A stretch of DNA of 64,000 nucleotides, from the NCBI RefSeq assembly GCF_040183065.1, contig NC_091119.1, forward strand, positions 197,214,543 through 197,278,542, read 5' to 3'. This document shows, piece by piece, positions 22,401 through 32,179 of the stretch. The number at the start of each line of letters is the position of its first letter. The first letter of the stretch is position 1. Position numbers and translations under genes: made by a program. Origin of the DNA: Periplaneta americana. Taxonomy: Eukaryota > Arthropoda > Insecta > Blattodea > Blattidae. The notes under the pieces are model-generated. The model made no database searches. It was not told the origin of the DNA and saw only the letters and a program-made list of their open reading frames with translations.

Positions 22401-22753
22401 GCTGGATTATACAGGGGCTTATTTCACAATACAAACAATTTACAAATCACAAATGAAAGATTACAAAATGCTTTAAACTATGTTTTATAATGCAAACTTA
22501 TTAGTTTGTAAAGTTTAACGAAGTTTACAAAATCAGCTAAAGAAACCCCAGACCCCAAGTTCCCTGCCTCAAAATATTTTGTAGATGTTGTATTTTGGAC
22601 TCTTTCCACATTATTAAATTGAATGTTGTTCATTTTTCCAGGAAGAGACGTGGTGCCATCAATGCGAAGCAGCTGGCTTACCTCGAGAAATACCGTCCTA
22701 AGTCTCGCCTTAAACTGAAGAATGGCCACAAGAATGCATGCTGTCTGCAGTAA
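13311..22753 (+). CDS. PRL-1: PRL-type protein tyrosine phosphatase (PTP4A family), 5'-incomplete
   Basis: Three exons join in frame (13311-13442, 20115-20281, 22642-22753) to give 136 residues. About 35 N-terminal residues are missing. Visible features are the general-acid loop FDDG (residues 35-38 of the visible part), the CX5R phosphatase loop HCVAGLGR with the alanine after the arginine that marks PRLs, a basic stretch near the end, and the C-terminal CaaX box CCLQ for prenylation. PRL phosphatases are prenylated, membrane-associated and bind CNNM magnesium transporters in animals; that is family knowledge. Exon spacing (introns of 6.7 and 2.4 kb) reflects transposon insertions. The 5' end must lie outside the window or in a missed exon. 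Confidence 0.93.
13540..13660 (+). repeat. SINE 3'-end fragment
   Basis: The GTAAGGCCAGCAGGTGGCTGG block resembles GTGAGGCCAGCAGCCGGCTGG in the SINE at 21030-21310. The rest is diverged. Confidence 0.4.
13712..13836 (-). pseudogene. RNase H-type LINE, 3' tail fragment
   Basis: On the minus strand the terminal codons ([20 protein letters not shown], then the stop) and the AACAAC tail match the end of the ORF at 14053-14914. It is directly joined to a segment of the [10 protein letters not shown] repeat at 13837. Confidence 0.8.
13988..14928 (+). mobile_element. RNase H-type LINE (I/Outcast-like), 5'-truncated, young insertion
   Basis: The 11-bp direct repeat CATATTTTAAC is at 13977-13987 and 14929-14939. 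The insertion lies between and ends with ATTAGAAAACAACAACAA. Truncation at the 5' end and an AACAAC tail are as expected for a LINE. Other pieces of this family are at 13712-13836, 15191-15498, 30368-32253, 49440-49880, 60567-61026 and 63240-63375. Confidence 0.88.
14053..14914 (+). CDS. LINE ORF2 C-terminus: RNase H domain plus zinc knuckle
   Basis: The frame is open from about 14053 to a stop at 14912-14914. The apparent start at 14097 is a TTG, not a real initiator, because the upstream frame continues to the truncation. RNase H catalytic acids are all present: the aspartate of LYTDGS, the glutamate of FDGEIIAI, the aspartate of LSDSKAAI, and the aspartate of NENADALAK in the [11 protein letters not shown] context. 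The C-terminus has a CPLC...H....C zinc knuckle before HDNIFEKYW. The reverse transcriptase and endonuclease are missing. RNase H in ORF2 is known from the I, R1, LOA and Outcast groups; I did not resolve which. Confidence 0.88.
15191..15498 (-). pseudogene. RNase H-type LINE, 308-bp 3' fragment with TSD
   Basis: An 11-bp direct repeat TGAAAATGTTG flanks it (15180-15190 and 15499-15509). The minus strand reads [25 protein letters not shown], the CPFC zinc knuckle and HDNIFEKYW to the stop. It is a strongly 5'-truncated independent insertion of the same family as 13988-14928. Confidence 0.85.
15510..17537. other. Intron of PRL-1 without recognised content
   Basis: About 2 kb in which I see no exon and no repeat I can name. 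Around 16190-16800 short AAAATGAC-like words recur, which may be an old repeat. Confidence 0.35.
17538..17792 (-). pseudogene. Tc1/IS630-like transposase C-terminal fragment
   Basis: The minus strand has an 84-codon open frame with [13 protein letters not shown], the pattern around the second and third acidic residues of Tc1-like DDE transposases (W....SPDLN.IEH). A helical stretch ending in FESLSK follows. It is only the last part of the family's length, and no terminal repeats were found. Confidence 0.6.
17793..18147. other. Unassigned intron sequence
   Basis: No recognised feature. Confidence 0.35.
18150..19069 (-). mobile_element. mariner element with internal deletion (920 bp)
   Basis: The left end (GAGGGGGATCCAGGAAATAA from 18151) and the right end are inverted repeats, perfect over at least 28 bp, flanked by the TA duplication typical of mariner (18148-18149 and 19070-19071). 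Full-length mariners are about 1.3 kb, so roughly 400 bp are missing. The perfect ends point to recent mobilisation in trans. Confidence 0.93.
18249..18908 (-). pseudogene. mariner transposase, internally deleted and interrupted
   Basis: The original start is at 18908 ([10 protein letters not shown]). A stop codon at 18840-18842 breaks the frame after FLNA; the reading then continues with [16 protein letters not shown]. The N-terminal helix-turn-helix ([14 protein letters not shown]) and the linker region (DETRPGRPS) are intact. After HKICA the sequence jumps to a region starting PHTAAST, losing the first catalytic aspartate and the middle of the DDE domain. [15 protein letters not shown], with the third acidic residue, remains. 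It cannot be an active transposase. Confidence 0.9.
19072..19959. other. Unassigned PRL-1 intron sequence
   Basis: AT-rich, no recognised exon or repeat. Confidence 0.35.
19960..20100 (+). repeat. RTE/Proto2-like retroelement 3' end next to the PRL-1 acceptor
   Basis: The segment with ATCAAAATCCGTTCAGCCAT followed by TTCAAATTATATATATAGAT looks like the 3' end of RTE/Proto2-type LINEs or derived SINEs, as I remember them. It ends about 14 nt before the exon at 20115, so the splice acceptor sits right behind the repeat. Confidence 0.5.
20115..20281 (+). CDS. PRL-1: PRL-1 exon with the catalytic CX5R loop
   Basis: 167 nt, entering in phase 0 after acceptor TGGTTGCAG and leaving after two bases of a glutamine codon at donor CA|GTGAGC. 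It encodes [13 protein letters not shown], the catalytic [10 protein letters not shown] loop and [17 protein letters not shown]. The cysteine falls at family position 104 if about 35 residues are missing upstream. Confidence 0.95.
20330..21784. mobile_element. pogo/Tigger-like TIR element (1455 bp), non-autonomous
   Basis: The left end CAGTAAAATCCCTTGTATCG and the reverse complement of the right end CAGTAGAATCCCTCTTATCC form inverted repeats. TA flanks both sides (20328-20329 and 21785-21786). CAGTA(A/G)AAT-type ends and the TA duplication fit pogo/Tigger elements. No transposase was recognised. A SINE (21030-21310) lies inside. Confidence 0.8.
21030..21310 (+). repeat. tRNA-derived SINE inside the pogo-like element
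   Basis: A B-box-like GGTTCGAGTCC near 21050 is followed by a GC-rich body (GGGACCGGTGCCCACCC, GTGAGGCCAGCAGCCGGCTGG) and ends with a poly-T/A stretch around 21310. The A-box side is diverged. A fragment of the same 3' region is at 13540-13660. Confidence 0.6.
21787..22089. other. Unassigned intron sequence
   Basis: AT-rich, no recognised feature. Confidence 0.35.
22204..22476 (+). pseudogene. Non-LTR retroelement C-terminal zinc-knuckle fragment
   Basis: An open frame of 90 codons contains [22 protein letters not shown], the CxxC....H..D/C pattern at the end of many LINE ORF2 proteins. The surrounding residues ([10 protein letters not shown]) also fit that position. It is short and has no catalytic part, so I treat it as a fragment. 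Confidence 0.5.
22642..22753 (+). CDS. PRL-1: PRL-1 last exon with CaaX box
   Basis: 112 nt after acceptor TTTTTCCAG. The first base completes the glutamine codon. It reads [20 protein letters not shown], a basic tail and the CaaX motif CCLQ, followed by TAA at 22751-22753. Confidence 0.95.
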
Positions 22754-24817
22754 GCAGCAAAACCAGCCCCTTTTGCTGTATCCATCACATTAGGTTCTAT
22801 TATTCAACAGGTGGACGAATGACGTTGCTTCAGTTTGTTCAGGCCATTGAGAATTATATTTTAATTGCTTGAGTTGAGTAGCTCCTGACCAAGTAGACAA
22901 ACTCCCCTTCTCAGAAATACGATTGGCCACTGAATAAAAATTGATTAAATTTTAATTTGAGAACCCAATTTATTTTAGCTCCTGGTTTTTTATCTTCTAT
23001 TGGAAATTTTAAATAAAATTGTAAGAGATATGCAGCATTACTTTTGTTTGGGATTTGGAATGAAGTTTCAGAGAATGAATCAGGAGAGTTTTCATGATTT
23101 GACTGCAGTTATTTTCATACGCTATAAAATGAGTGTTTTAATTGGATTTTATTAACAGGCGTGCAATCATGGTGTAGGGTAGAGATCTTACGTAAGAGAG
23201 GAATTGTGAAAAGTAGGATATTTGTCAGATGATGCCAAGCTACTTGTAAATATTTTCTTGATCGAAGCACTGCCGAAAACGTATCAGGTTTTGTACAGTA
23301 ATGAAACACTGTGTTCACAAATAATAATAAAAAAAAATAATAAATAAATATATATATGTATATGGAGTCCTAAAAAAAATAAAATTAGCATAAATTTTTA
23401 AGTAGTGCTGCATCTATATATTCTTTTCTGAAGTTTATTTGCAGCTCAAAGCAAAACAAAGAAAAAAAAGTTAAAGAGTAATTCAGATAATCAAAATTAT
23501 AATTTTCTATTTAAATTGACAGTAAATTAGACGACAAAATATGTTCAGAAAGACTTCAAAAATGCTTAACGCAGGGCAGTTTCGGCAGCTTTGAGCTGGG
23601 AGTTGAAGTGCTGGAACTCACAAGTCTTGTATCTTCGGAAAACACTGCAATAGGGGTATTTATGATGTACTAATATTTTATTTTAGTCTTGAATTTTATC
23701 AAAATGTATAAAAAGCCAAATGGATTTTTGAATTATCAGAAGTAAGAAGGCTTTTTATTTTATGCTCAAAATTTTGTTTGCGTTTTGTAGAATAATGCTG
23801 GATGTTTGAAAGTCCTGTTTGTTGACATAAAACGTTGCAAGACATGTTGAGATTAGTATAACAAGAATAAACTAAATTGAGTAAAGCTGCAGTTGATTTT
23901 GTTGACGTCGGAGAATGTCTTGGTTGTATCCAAAGAACCTGTTCAAAAATTATTTTGGTATTTAGAAATTAAATCGATTCCTGTGTATCGTGTGTGAAAG
24001 TTAATTCAGAGAGTGTGTAACTGCGTGAATGTAAATCGATTGAGACGGGCCGCATGCACTAACGGTAAGCCATACAGATATTTTTCACTCGATCTCGAGT
24101 TTCGGTCTTCAGGCCTTACAATGAAAAAGGCTTACTAATTTCATATCCTGATATGATAGCTGTGACAATTGAATTTGAAGACCCTTACATAATACTCATT
24201 GGCATAATGTCTCGTTACATTATTCAGGACAAAAAAAAATGAACTTTGATTAATTTTTGAACAGGACTAAGGAAATGCCATTTGTGGATTCTTTTTTGTG
24301 TCTGGTTTAGTATGAAGAATTGTAGTACTCGCATTATAATCCTGTCAAGGAGAAAAAATAAATACTTACAGATTGCTGGTAGTTAACCTCGAAAGTCTGC
24401 ACTGTAAATGTTTCAACATAGTTTCATTTTGGATTTAATACGGTTGGTTTAAACGAGTACCATTAAAACTTCTCCCTCTGGACAGGCTCAACGGGGAGTA
24501 TTCATTAGTAAATTCTATAACCTGCGAATTTTTAGGAAGACTTCACAAAAAAAAGTTTTAATGAGACTTAACAAAATTCGACATTTTGGTTGTCTATGAT
24601 CATATATGTATATAATGTCTGTACTTTGAGTCCACAGCTGTGACAGCTGGGGCAGCGCAATATTACTGTTTTTCCTGCCTTGGTGATTTTATTTGTTGTC
24701 CCACACTTGAATGTAACAGACTTCTAAAGATTGGGAGGATGGTGAAGTGCAGTAACTGAATTTGTCTTCTGCTGAAAAAAGAAATAAAAAAAATAATAAA
24801 ACTAGTTTTTCCTGAAA
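22754..24817 (+). other. Probable PRL-1 3' UTR and unassigned downstream sequence
   Basis: AATAAA occurs at 23012-23017 and again near 23866 (AAGAATAAAC); either could end the transcript. No other gene is visible. The extent of the UTR cannot be fixed from sequence alone. Confidence 0.4.
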
Positions 24818-24819
24818 TA

Positions 24820-26026
24820 TTGTCGCACCATCGGATCTGTGCCCCTTCAGCGCTGTCGTCGTTCTTGGAAAAGTTGACGCCTCTACTCACCCCATTCCAC
24901 CAGTTTCTCTCCCACTACGTAAAATAGCAGGCCACGAACCTTGCCGAATAGGGATGTTGCCAAACTTCCGCCAAACAGTGTCATGTCTCTTGAATATTGC
25001 TTATAATAATGTAAGGTTAATTATTACTTATTCATAATTTAATTTAAGTAGGTCTAATGACGCTGATTGCCTTACGGTTGTTTGCAGATAATTATATTGT
25101 TATAGTGGATATTTATTGGTTAAATTGAAATTACATCAGAAACAACATCACTTTGCCAGCATTTTTTAACAATATAATGTGGATGTATCCATGTTTCGTC
25201 TAAATACACAATATACTTTCCTTCTCTGCGAAATTTCGCAATTTTTCTTAAATAACTTGCCCTCCATGCTATAATATCATTTCTTTCAATCAAAATACAT
25301 CTTATATTTCTACATTTTTTAAATCTAAATCCCATGTCTCGAATCACTTTCCGTAGCGTTTCTCTCCCTCCTTGGATATTGATTGCTTCTCTTGCAACCT
25401 TCAATAATTTCTCCAATGTCGGAACTTCTTTCTGCATCGTATAAAATTCTTGTATCTTTCTTCTTAAAATACATTGGTTTATATCATATACAAGAATTAA
25501 AGGTTCCCTTGGTCTGTTCTTCCCTGGTGATTCTAGCTTTTCATCTCCTGGCAGACTCCCTCTCTCCTGATTTTCTTTATTAGGCGCTCTGACCTGCCTA
25601 TATAAATTACATAAGAAAGTAGTATTATATTAGTATTAGTTAAGTAAGTAATTTTAATACGTAATGAATTGAAATAAAATAAGCCTCACCTGTGATAGCA
25701 GCTGCTCTTTTCGTTGCCTGATTTATAGGAAACAAATATTGACCTGTTCGTTTCTCTTCATCGCAAAATGCTATTACTTGCTTAATAATATTTCTTTCGC
25801 CACTCCGTGCTACAGTATTCATGTTGAGTTGACAACACTGGACTGCAAGTGCAAATAAACTGTCCCGCAAGAAGGCTCAAAATTGTGAGTAGTGGGGGAG
25901 AGAAAGGGAGAGGGATAGAAAAGAGAGAAATAGGAATGCAGGGAGAGAAATGAATTGCCGAGGCTGAAAAGGAATTAAGGTTCAGTTCGCATATCTTACG
26001 GGGGCACAGAACCGATGGTCGGACTA
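24820..26026 (-). mobile_element. Tc1/IS630-like DNA transposon (1207 bp)
   Basis: The left side reads GTCGCACCATCGGATCTGTG and the reverse complement of the right side reads GTCCGACCATCGGTTCTGTG, a terminal inverted repeat of about 27 bp. TA flanks each end (24818-24819 and 26027-26028). The transposase fragment on the minus strand lies between them, so element and coding remains belong together. Confidence 0.82.
25120..25822 (-). pseudogene. Tc1/IS630-like transposase, degenerate
   Basis: The N-terminal part starts at 25822 (MNTVARSGERNIIKQVIAFC) with a helix-turn-helix-like region. Beyond a break around 25610-25690 it continues as GGRETLRKVIRDMGFRFKKC and reaches the first DDE aspartate in VYLDETWIHPHY. 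After KCWQSD the frame ends at 25120, so the remaining acidic residues are lost. The break resembles an intron (GTGAGG donor, TATAG acceptor) but the phases do not join, so a frameshift is more likely. The element is of a type abundant in insects. Confidence 0.75.
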
Positions 26027-26028
26027 TA

Positions 26029-26607
26029 CTTTGCCTTCTGTAAAGATCCCACAGCCCAGTTTCCTACTTTGACTGATTTTATAGACTAGAATAAATGAAT
26101 CAAGAGCAAATATTTGACCACAGACAAATAAAAGAATCTTATACAGTAGTACTGTATTACCACTGTAAGCAAAGTATTTTTATGCTAGTGAATGCGCACA
26201 TGTTGAAAATGTGCATTCGTTTAATAAAAGAGTCATCCCCCAGCATAGGTTGAATGTGAGTAGGATGTTACAAATCGTGTGAGATTTTACACTTCAGAAT
26301 ATTGCCAAAGAATTATAATATAAAGTATTACATGTTATTTTTTTATAAAATTCTCTATTCCAAATACTACAACTATGTAACTTGTATGTCTTGTATTATA
26401 AGTATGACGTGATTCCCTTTCTCATTTCAGTTTGCAAAATCACTTCAATAAACACTGATATGTGTGAATTGGAATTTTTTTTGTCTTTTTCCACATTCAA
26501 ATTTAATTTCAGGATAGATTTAGCAAAGTAAAGATGACACTGATGTGTTGATGACTTCTTCGCATATTAATGCTTATCTTTCATTGGGTTAAGTTTATTA
26601 TTTAAGT
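26029..26607. other. Unassigned stretch with a possible polyadenylation signal
   Basis: AATAAA near 26446 follows a pyrimidine-rich stretch. It could be the distal end of the PRL-1 transcript, interrupted by the Tc1-like insertion, but nothing proves this. Confidence 0.3.
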
Positions 26608-26749
26608 CTTTTTAGCAGTGACGGCTCGTGAACTTGTGGATCGGGAGAGCTGCAGTAGATTTCGGTACATACAAATTTCACTTCTTGATACCATTACTAA
26701 TAAGTATAGGACAAAAATAAATGCACTATATATCGAAAAACCAAAACTT

Positions 26750-27000
26750 CCTGACTTAGTTGGGAGATGTCTGTGAGACCATTTGCTAATTCCTAAGAAA
26801 AACTAATACCATCGATTTCACTCTGAATTTCAGATCGGCAGACACTCAACATGCAATCTACCAGTTCATCCTGAATTGTCTTAGAATAACCTTAAACAGT
26901 GGCATGTTCCAAATGATTTTTGAGAGGCTCGTTTAGATTACTGACGAACTGTAGCAACCCACGAAACACATCAGGGTTCTTTGAATCGTTTTTTCATCAT
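26750..27000 (-). pseudogene. hAT transposase fragment (DUF4371-like, ZMYM1-type)
   Basis: The minus strand reads NPDVFRGLLQFVSNLNEPLK, then NHLEHATV and SKTIQDELVDCML. This is the pattern G.F..LL.......L..HL.......Y.S.TIQNE.I of hAT transposases related to ZMYM1. Stops interrupt the frame. Confidence 0.65.
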
Positions 27001-27657
27001 GTCCCTTAAGGGGAAGTTCATATTGGCCACAAAATTTGATACAATCAATTTTTTTTTTATAATTTCATGATTTTTTCTCACTTCTTGATTATGTTTGAGA
27101 ATGTTTGTTCTGTTTTTCACTTAATTGCACAGCAGTATGAGTTGCGTAACATAGCCAATGAAACAACATTTTTCAGGTGAGACTGCGAAGATTCGTGCAT
27201 TTTGCTTTTTAGGGGTAAATATCCTAAATCTGTCACACCACTCCTACCCAGTCCATGCAGCATCACCACTGAAGAGGAGGCAAGGAAAACAAAATACAGA
27301 TTTTTTTTTTTGTTCACATCCACGTAACCACAAATGCTTAGCGTGAATTTCATTGTTATACTTCCTTACATATATGCACTATTTCGGCTGGATGAAGCTT
27401 AAGTAAGATTTAAGTCTGGTAACGGACGACCCTTTAGGCTGGTATTCATAGTCGACACTTTCGATTAAAGTGTCCTTTGGAAGACGCAAAGTATCACTTT
27501 TCCGTTGCATAGTCGACACTTTGGTGCAAAGGAACACTTTGGATGAAAGTATAGTTCCGACCACACTTTGAGCCGAAAGTGACACTTTGTAAAAAAAAAA
27601 ATGGCGGACGTCTTGGAAGTTGTCGATTATTAGAACGTGCGGAAGAGATGACACAAT

Positions 27658-27912
27658 GTGGACAATGTACAAAAGCGCTACATTAGAGATAGGCCTAAAG
27701 ACAATTCCGTGGAATTTTATAATGATATAGAATTAAAAAAAAACTGTTCCAATCTGATAAAGAAACTTATTGAGACTGCTTATATTTTCGATGACTGGTT
27801 GACAAAAACGAATAATAGAGGTTTGCCAGTGCCTCCAATAATACAGTTATTGACTGCATTAAAATTTTATGCTACAGATATGTACCATACATTAATATAT
27901 ATAATATTATAG
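27658..27912 (+). pseudogene. Harbinger (HARBI1-like) transposase N-terminus, truncated
   Basis: An 84-codon frame reads RYIRDRPKDNSVEFYNDIEL, KLIETAY and LPVPPIIQLLTALKFYATD. This matches the start of HARBI1-like nucleases (R..FRDRS.PLEF....ELF... LP...LQLL.ALRFYATG). The DDE domain is missing and the frame ends soon after. The function is lost. Confidence 0.8.
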
Positions 27913-29030
27913 TTCAGGTATTTCTGTAGTAACATTCGTATATTTAGAACCTCAATTCGATGAAGTGATATGTAGGTAGATATGCCTATATAACCTATTT
28001 TTTTTATAACTAAAACGAATTTAACTTGCATAATATTAAACTACAATCTAATGTAGGCGTAATTATCTTAAATTAGCATTGAGAGACCTCACGTGCCTGC
28101 CTTCTAAGCAGATTCCATAATTATATTGGGTTTAAAATTATTTTGATTTTTGTTGACTACCTGTATTTTGAAATAAGATTTATCTTGATGTTGATATAAT
28201 CATTACTGTTTTGATACCAGTAATTTTCACGCCGGTAAGCAATACATCTACTGTCTCTAGTTCATGTGCAGTCATAGCCTCACCATGAAAAGAGATCTCA
28301 TACTATTAGGCCTATTTTGTTATGCATTGTAAAAACATTTGGCACTCAAAATATTCCTGAAGAGGAGGTAATAATGGAAACGAGAGAGAGATAATAATAA
28401 TAATAATAATAGCAGTAGTAATGTGTGTATTTTATTCTATTTTTTACTTCTATTCACGAAGAAGACAAAAACGAAAATAAAGGAAATAACACAATATATC
28501 AATGAAGGAGATATGTATAAAACCTAAATTAACGATATAAACAAAACTTAACCCACTCAATCCAACTTAACCTAACTATATAAACTAATAGAAGATATGT
28601 ACAAAATCTAATCGAACTATATAAATCAGTGGAACGGATACATACAAAATAAACTTAGCGACATAAATCAATGAAAAAGATATGTACAGAACCTAATCTA
28701 ACTATATAAATTAATAGATCAGCAATGTACTGTACAAAACCTAACCTAATTTCACCCGGTATCACTATTTAATAAAATTTTATGTATCTAAACTGACTGG
28801 AATAATCTAAACTATCGTCAACAAAAACTAGAAACTGAAATAAAACAACTTTAAATATATATTTTCTTTCTCGCACGATCAATGAGGCTCCCAATTCAAA
28901 TCACAAGCATTGTAATTTGTAGGTTATTACGCGTTATACGTCATTAATTTGTTATTGTTTCTTCACTTGTTTTGAAAGGCATTGTGGGACTTCTGTTACC
29001 AACCAAATTGTAACTCTTCACTTTGCTGGC
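27913..29030. other. Non-coding interior of the Harbinger element
   Basis: AT-rich sequence with a short ATA repeat at 28390-28412 and several related words of the form AAACCTAA(C/T)CTAA(C/A)TATATAA between 28515 and 28760. No DDE domain was recognised. Confidence 0.5.
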
Positions 29031-29926
29031 GTAAAGTGACACTTTGTAAAGTGCACTTCTTCAATCGTCTATGAATACCACTAATGTGAAAGAGCCACTT
29101 TCGTCAAAAGTGTCACTTTGCAAAGTGGTGATATAAAGTGTCGACTATGAATACTAGCTTTAATTTCACTTCATTACATCAATATTCTCCGCAAGGGAAA
29201 GTTGAGAAAAATAAAATTAATATTCTGTAGTTCACACATACTCATGCTTGCAAATTTGCACTGGTTAAGTTACGGTATTAAGACGTCACACCAAAGCAAC
29301 ACTCAGATATACTGATGGTCAACAATTTTCTAAAACTGGAAAAGAAGTCTCTTTCGTATTTTACGTGCCATATCAAAAGGATTCTACTCGTGCAATCATT
29401 AAGAGTTAAGGCAAATATTAGGTTCTGCTGGAGGCTGGATATATACGTAATAATAAGGCAAAAGAGAATATTAATTTCGTTATATTAACTCTATAAGATT
29501 CCACAACAATAAGTATGTGAAAAGAAAATAAAAATAGAGAATCCATTTGATGCAGCATTACAATAGCGGTGTGAGAGGGGAGGAAAGATCCCTTGTGGCC
29601 TGGCTCTGCAAGCCACTGCAGCGAGATATGGGTTTTAAACAGCGGCAGTTTCCCTCTGCTTCCCTTCACCTCTCTACCCCCTGACCACCCTGCAGATCCC
29701 AGGACGACTTTGAATGCAGTGTCAATTCCAATACAGTCGACGCGCAAAAAGATTATGCATAAGATAATAGTACATATTCCTGGCCAGATGAAATATAAAG
29801 CAATTTACCAATAAAAGCTGTAACAATTCTTCTACAAATTAAAATAAATATTATTTTTATTTTCCTGTCAAAGCAGGGAGTGCTGCAGCTTCGCAGCTCT
29901 TATTGACGAGCCGCCCCTCTTTTTAG

Positions 29927-30353
29927 CTGATGTTATACTGCCATCATTCCATTGTAAGATGTTTAGTTGATTCTGTACCATTAAAGTAGTCCCCGCCCGG
30001 AGTGAAAATGGCAAGTTGTAGCCGATTTAAGTGAACACCATGTTTTAACGTTTTGGTGGCTACTTCATTCACACACAACCCCCGGAATGTCTGGAGGACC
30101 ACACCTGCTGTTGGTCGACGGGTCCATTGGATCTAGCTGGGAGATCTTGTTGATCACCAGCTTTCCCTCCTTAAGCCAGTGGAGGACGAGTGAACTAAAT
30201 GAATCTAAGATAAAATTGTAACATGAGTTTGATAGCACCTTGTGTTGTTTGTGCTTGCCCCTGAATCCAAGTATCATGTTTAATTATAATTGTGTAATTT
30301 CAGTCTACAACTTATCAATATATATTAATACAGAATTAATTTTCTGTCTTATT
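29927..30353 (-). repeat. [10 protein letters not shown] repeat copy
   Basis: About 29955-30190 on the minus strand matches 13837-15075, including [13 protein letters not shown] and [11 protein letters not shown]. Relative to the first copy, a segment of about 65 bp is missing near 29987. The rest up to 30353 is unassigned. Confidence 0.65.
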
Positions 30354-30606
30354 ACATTGCAAAGTTACACAATTTCAAGGGGAAAAAATGGAACTCCCTG
30401 CATCATAATCCACAGTTAATTCCCGATTTACCACGAAAATCGTCTGTAGCTGCATTTAGATTGGCAACAGGCCATGATTGTTTGGCCAAACACCTGCATA
30501 GAATTGGAATATATCAGTCCCCTAACTGCCCATTGTGCAACTCAAACCAAGAAATGGATTCGGAACACCTCAAAATCTGTGCTTCAGTGGCCGACCATGA
30601 TAATAT

Positions 30607-32179
30607 CACAGTCTAGTATATAGTCACGAAGCTCAATACTTACTAAATATGCAAACATAGACAGTTGAAATACGCATCCATAGATAGTTGCTAACCATCA
30701 GGATCGCTACTATTGCCTCATCACAGACCCTTTCCCCAGCAGACGATAAAATGTATTGCACTTTCGATATTGTATTCTTTTGAAAAAATTAACACTTTTA
30801 TTCCACTATTGAAATATGAAATACATAAGGTTTATATATTATTTTCATAAAGCATATATTATATTTTATAAACTCACCTTTCTGGATCTTTTGGAAGAAG
30901 GATAACTCTGACCTCATTTTCTTACAATATTTATAGTACCACAAACGTCTCCTTGTCCCATATTATTATTCAAATTATTGTATTTTAGCCAGTTACAGTT
31001 ATTACAACCGATAACGAACATTTCACAGTTTACACAACTTTTCACAACAAAGCGAAATACGGCACAGTCAATGCCTTTTCGATCTAGACCAGGCCGTAAT
31101 GTATGTTCGGGTTTTCTATTTCAGTGTATGTAGCTCAATGAAATATTACATTATAACTTTATTGCATATCATTGCTAAGTTTTATTTAGTGTAATGTGTC
31201 CATAAGTTCCGTTTACTTCTTGTTGCATAATATGTTGCAGAAATAATTACGAAAGTGTGTTATTTTAATGTGAAGAGAATTTTACGTGTTAACATAATCT
31301 GTTCGCATCACCATAGTGTAGAATGGAAGCTATTTTGAGGTTCAATAAAAACGAATTTATATTGTGATTTTAATTTAGCACATCTACCTTCCTTAATTGT
31401 AAACAGAAAATTTACCATACCACTCTTATGAAATTAGTGTACGTACGATTGTGTTACTTCGTCTCTTAGGTAGTAGATAAATACAATAATTCAGTACTCA
31501 ATTGTAGTATTAAAATACAGACAAATAGAATGTGACTGGTGTCACACATGACATTATGTTTAATTATAATGTATAATTGCGAATATAGGAATATAAGTTA
31601 AATATAGTAAACATAACCTGTAATTTCCATATGACATAACATATATATGTAGTGGCAGGACATTGGAGAGCACTAAAATTAGACAAAGGGGCAACTGGGA
31701 CAGTAAACATAACCTATAATTTCAACATATCTAAATATCCGTGTGGTGCAATTGAAAATTATTGAATCGTGCATAAATGAATGTACAAGAATTTCGCAAT
31801 ATTTAATCCAAATAAAGGCAGGTATTACACATACGAACAACGTAATTTTCACACCAAAAATAATATTACACCTTAACTCGCAAGGAATTATGTCTGAAGT
31901 GTCTCCTAATCATTGTTTTAAATTTTATTAATGCAATTACACTAAATTATATTATATGTTACTCTTTACGCATTCCATTTAATTTATATGGTTGAAACGC
32001 TGCCCTTCGTGATCAGGTTAAGCGATTACATGGTCTGCCTTATGGCCTATATTAGATCATGATGGCAGTGACACAGTCTATTGTTCCTAGTACTCACAGC
32101 GCTCCAAGCGGCTAGCAACTATTGCGAGAAATGCAAAAAATCACCCCAAGCTTCGTGACTGTATATATAGTAAACTGTG
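30607..32179. mobile_element. TIR DNA transposon with CACAGT termini, inserted in the LINE
   Basis: The left end CACAGTCTAGTATATAGTCA and the reverse complement of the right end CACAGTTTACTATATATACA continue with (AG)TCACGAAGCT on both sides. The LINE codons on either side give the empty site, so the duplication is either ATAATAT (7 bp, 30600-30606 and 32180-32186) or GATAATATC (9 bp) if two end bases on each side are counted as target. No transposase was seen. One end of a second copy is at 49300-49405. Confidence 0.75.
31069..32070. mobile_element. TIR element with CACTGCC-type termini, second copy, nested
   Basis: The left end (CAATGCC, then CGATCTAGACCAGGCCGTAA) and the right end (GGCCTATATTAGATCATGAT, then GGCAGTG) match the ends of the element at 960-2860. 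The flanks GCACAGT (31062-31068) and ACACAGT (32071-32077) give a 7-bp duplication with one mismatch. The copy has one interior unit where the first copy has two. Confidence 0.65.

Larger units (their letters stand above)
27437..29159 (+). mobile_element. PIF/Harbinger element (1723 bp), degenerate
   Basis: The left end GGCTGGTATTCATAGTCGAC and the reverse complement of the right end AGCTAGTATTCATAGTCGAC are inverted repeats, flanked by the 3-bp TTA duplication (27434-27436 and 29160-29162) typical of Harbinger. Subterminal AAAGTG(T/A)CACTTT words repeat many times near both ends, a likely protein-binding array. It is inserted in the hAT element 26616-29918. Confidence 0.87.
26616..29918 (-). 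mobile_element. hAT transposon (3303 bp) with a nested Harbinger element
   Basis: The 8-bp direct repeat CTTTTTAG is at 26608-26615 and 29919-29926. The left end CAGTGACGGCTCGTGAACTT and the reverse complement of the right end AGGGGCGGCTCGTCAATAAG share GCGGCTCGT-type sequence. The related element at 58389-59523 starts CAGGGGCGGCCCGTCC. Transposase remains are on the minus strand at 26750-27000. Confidence 0.87.
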
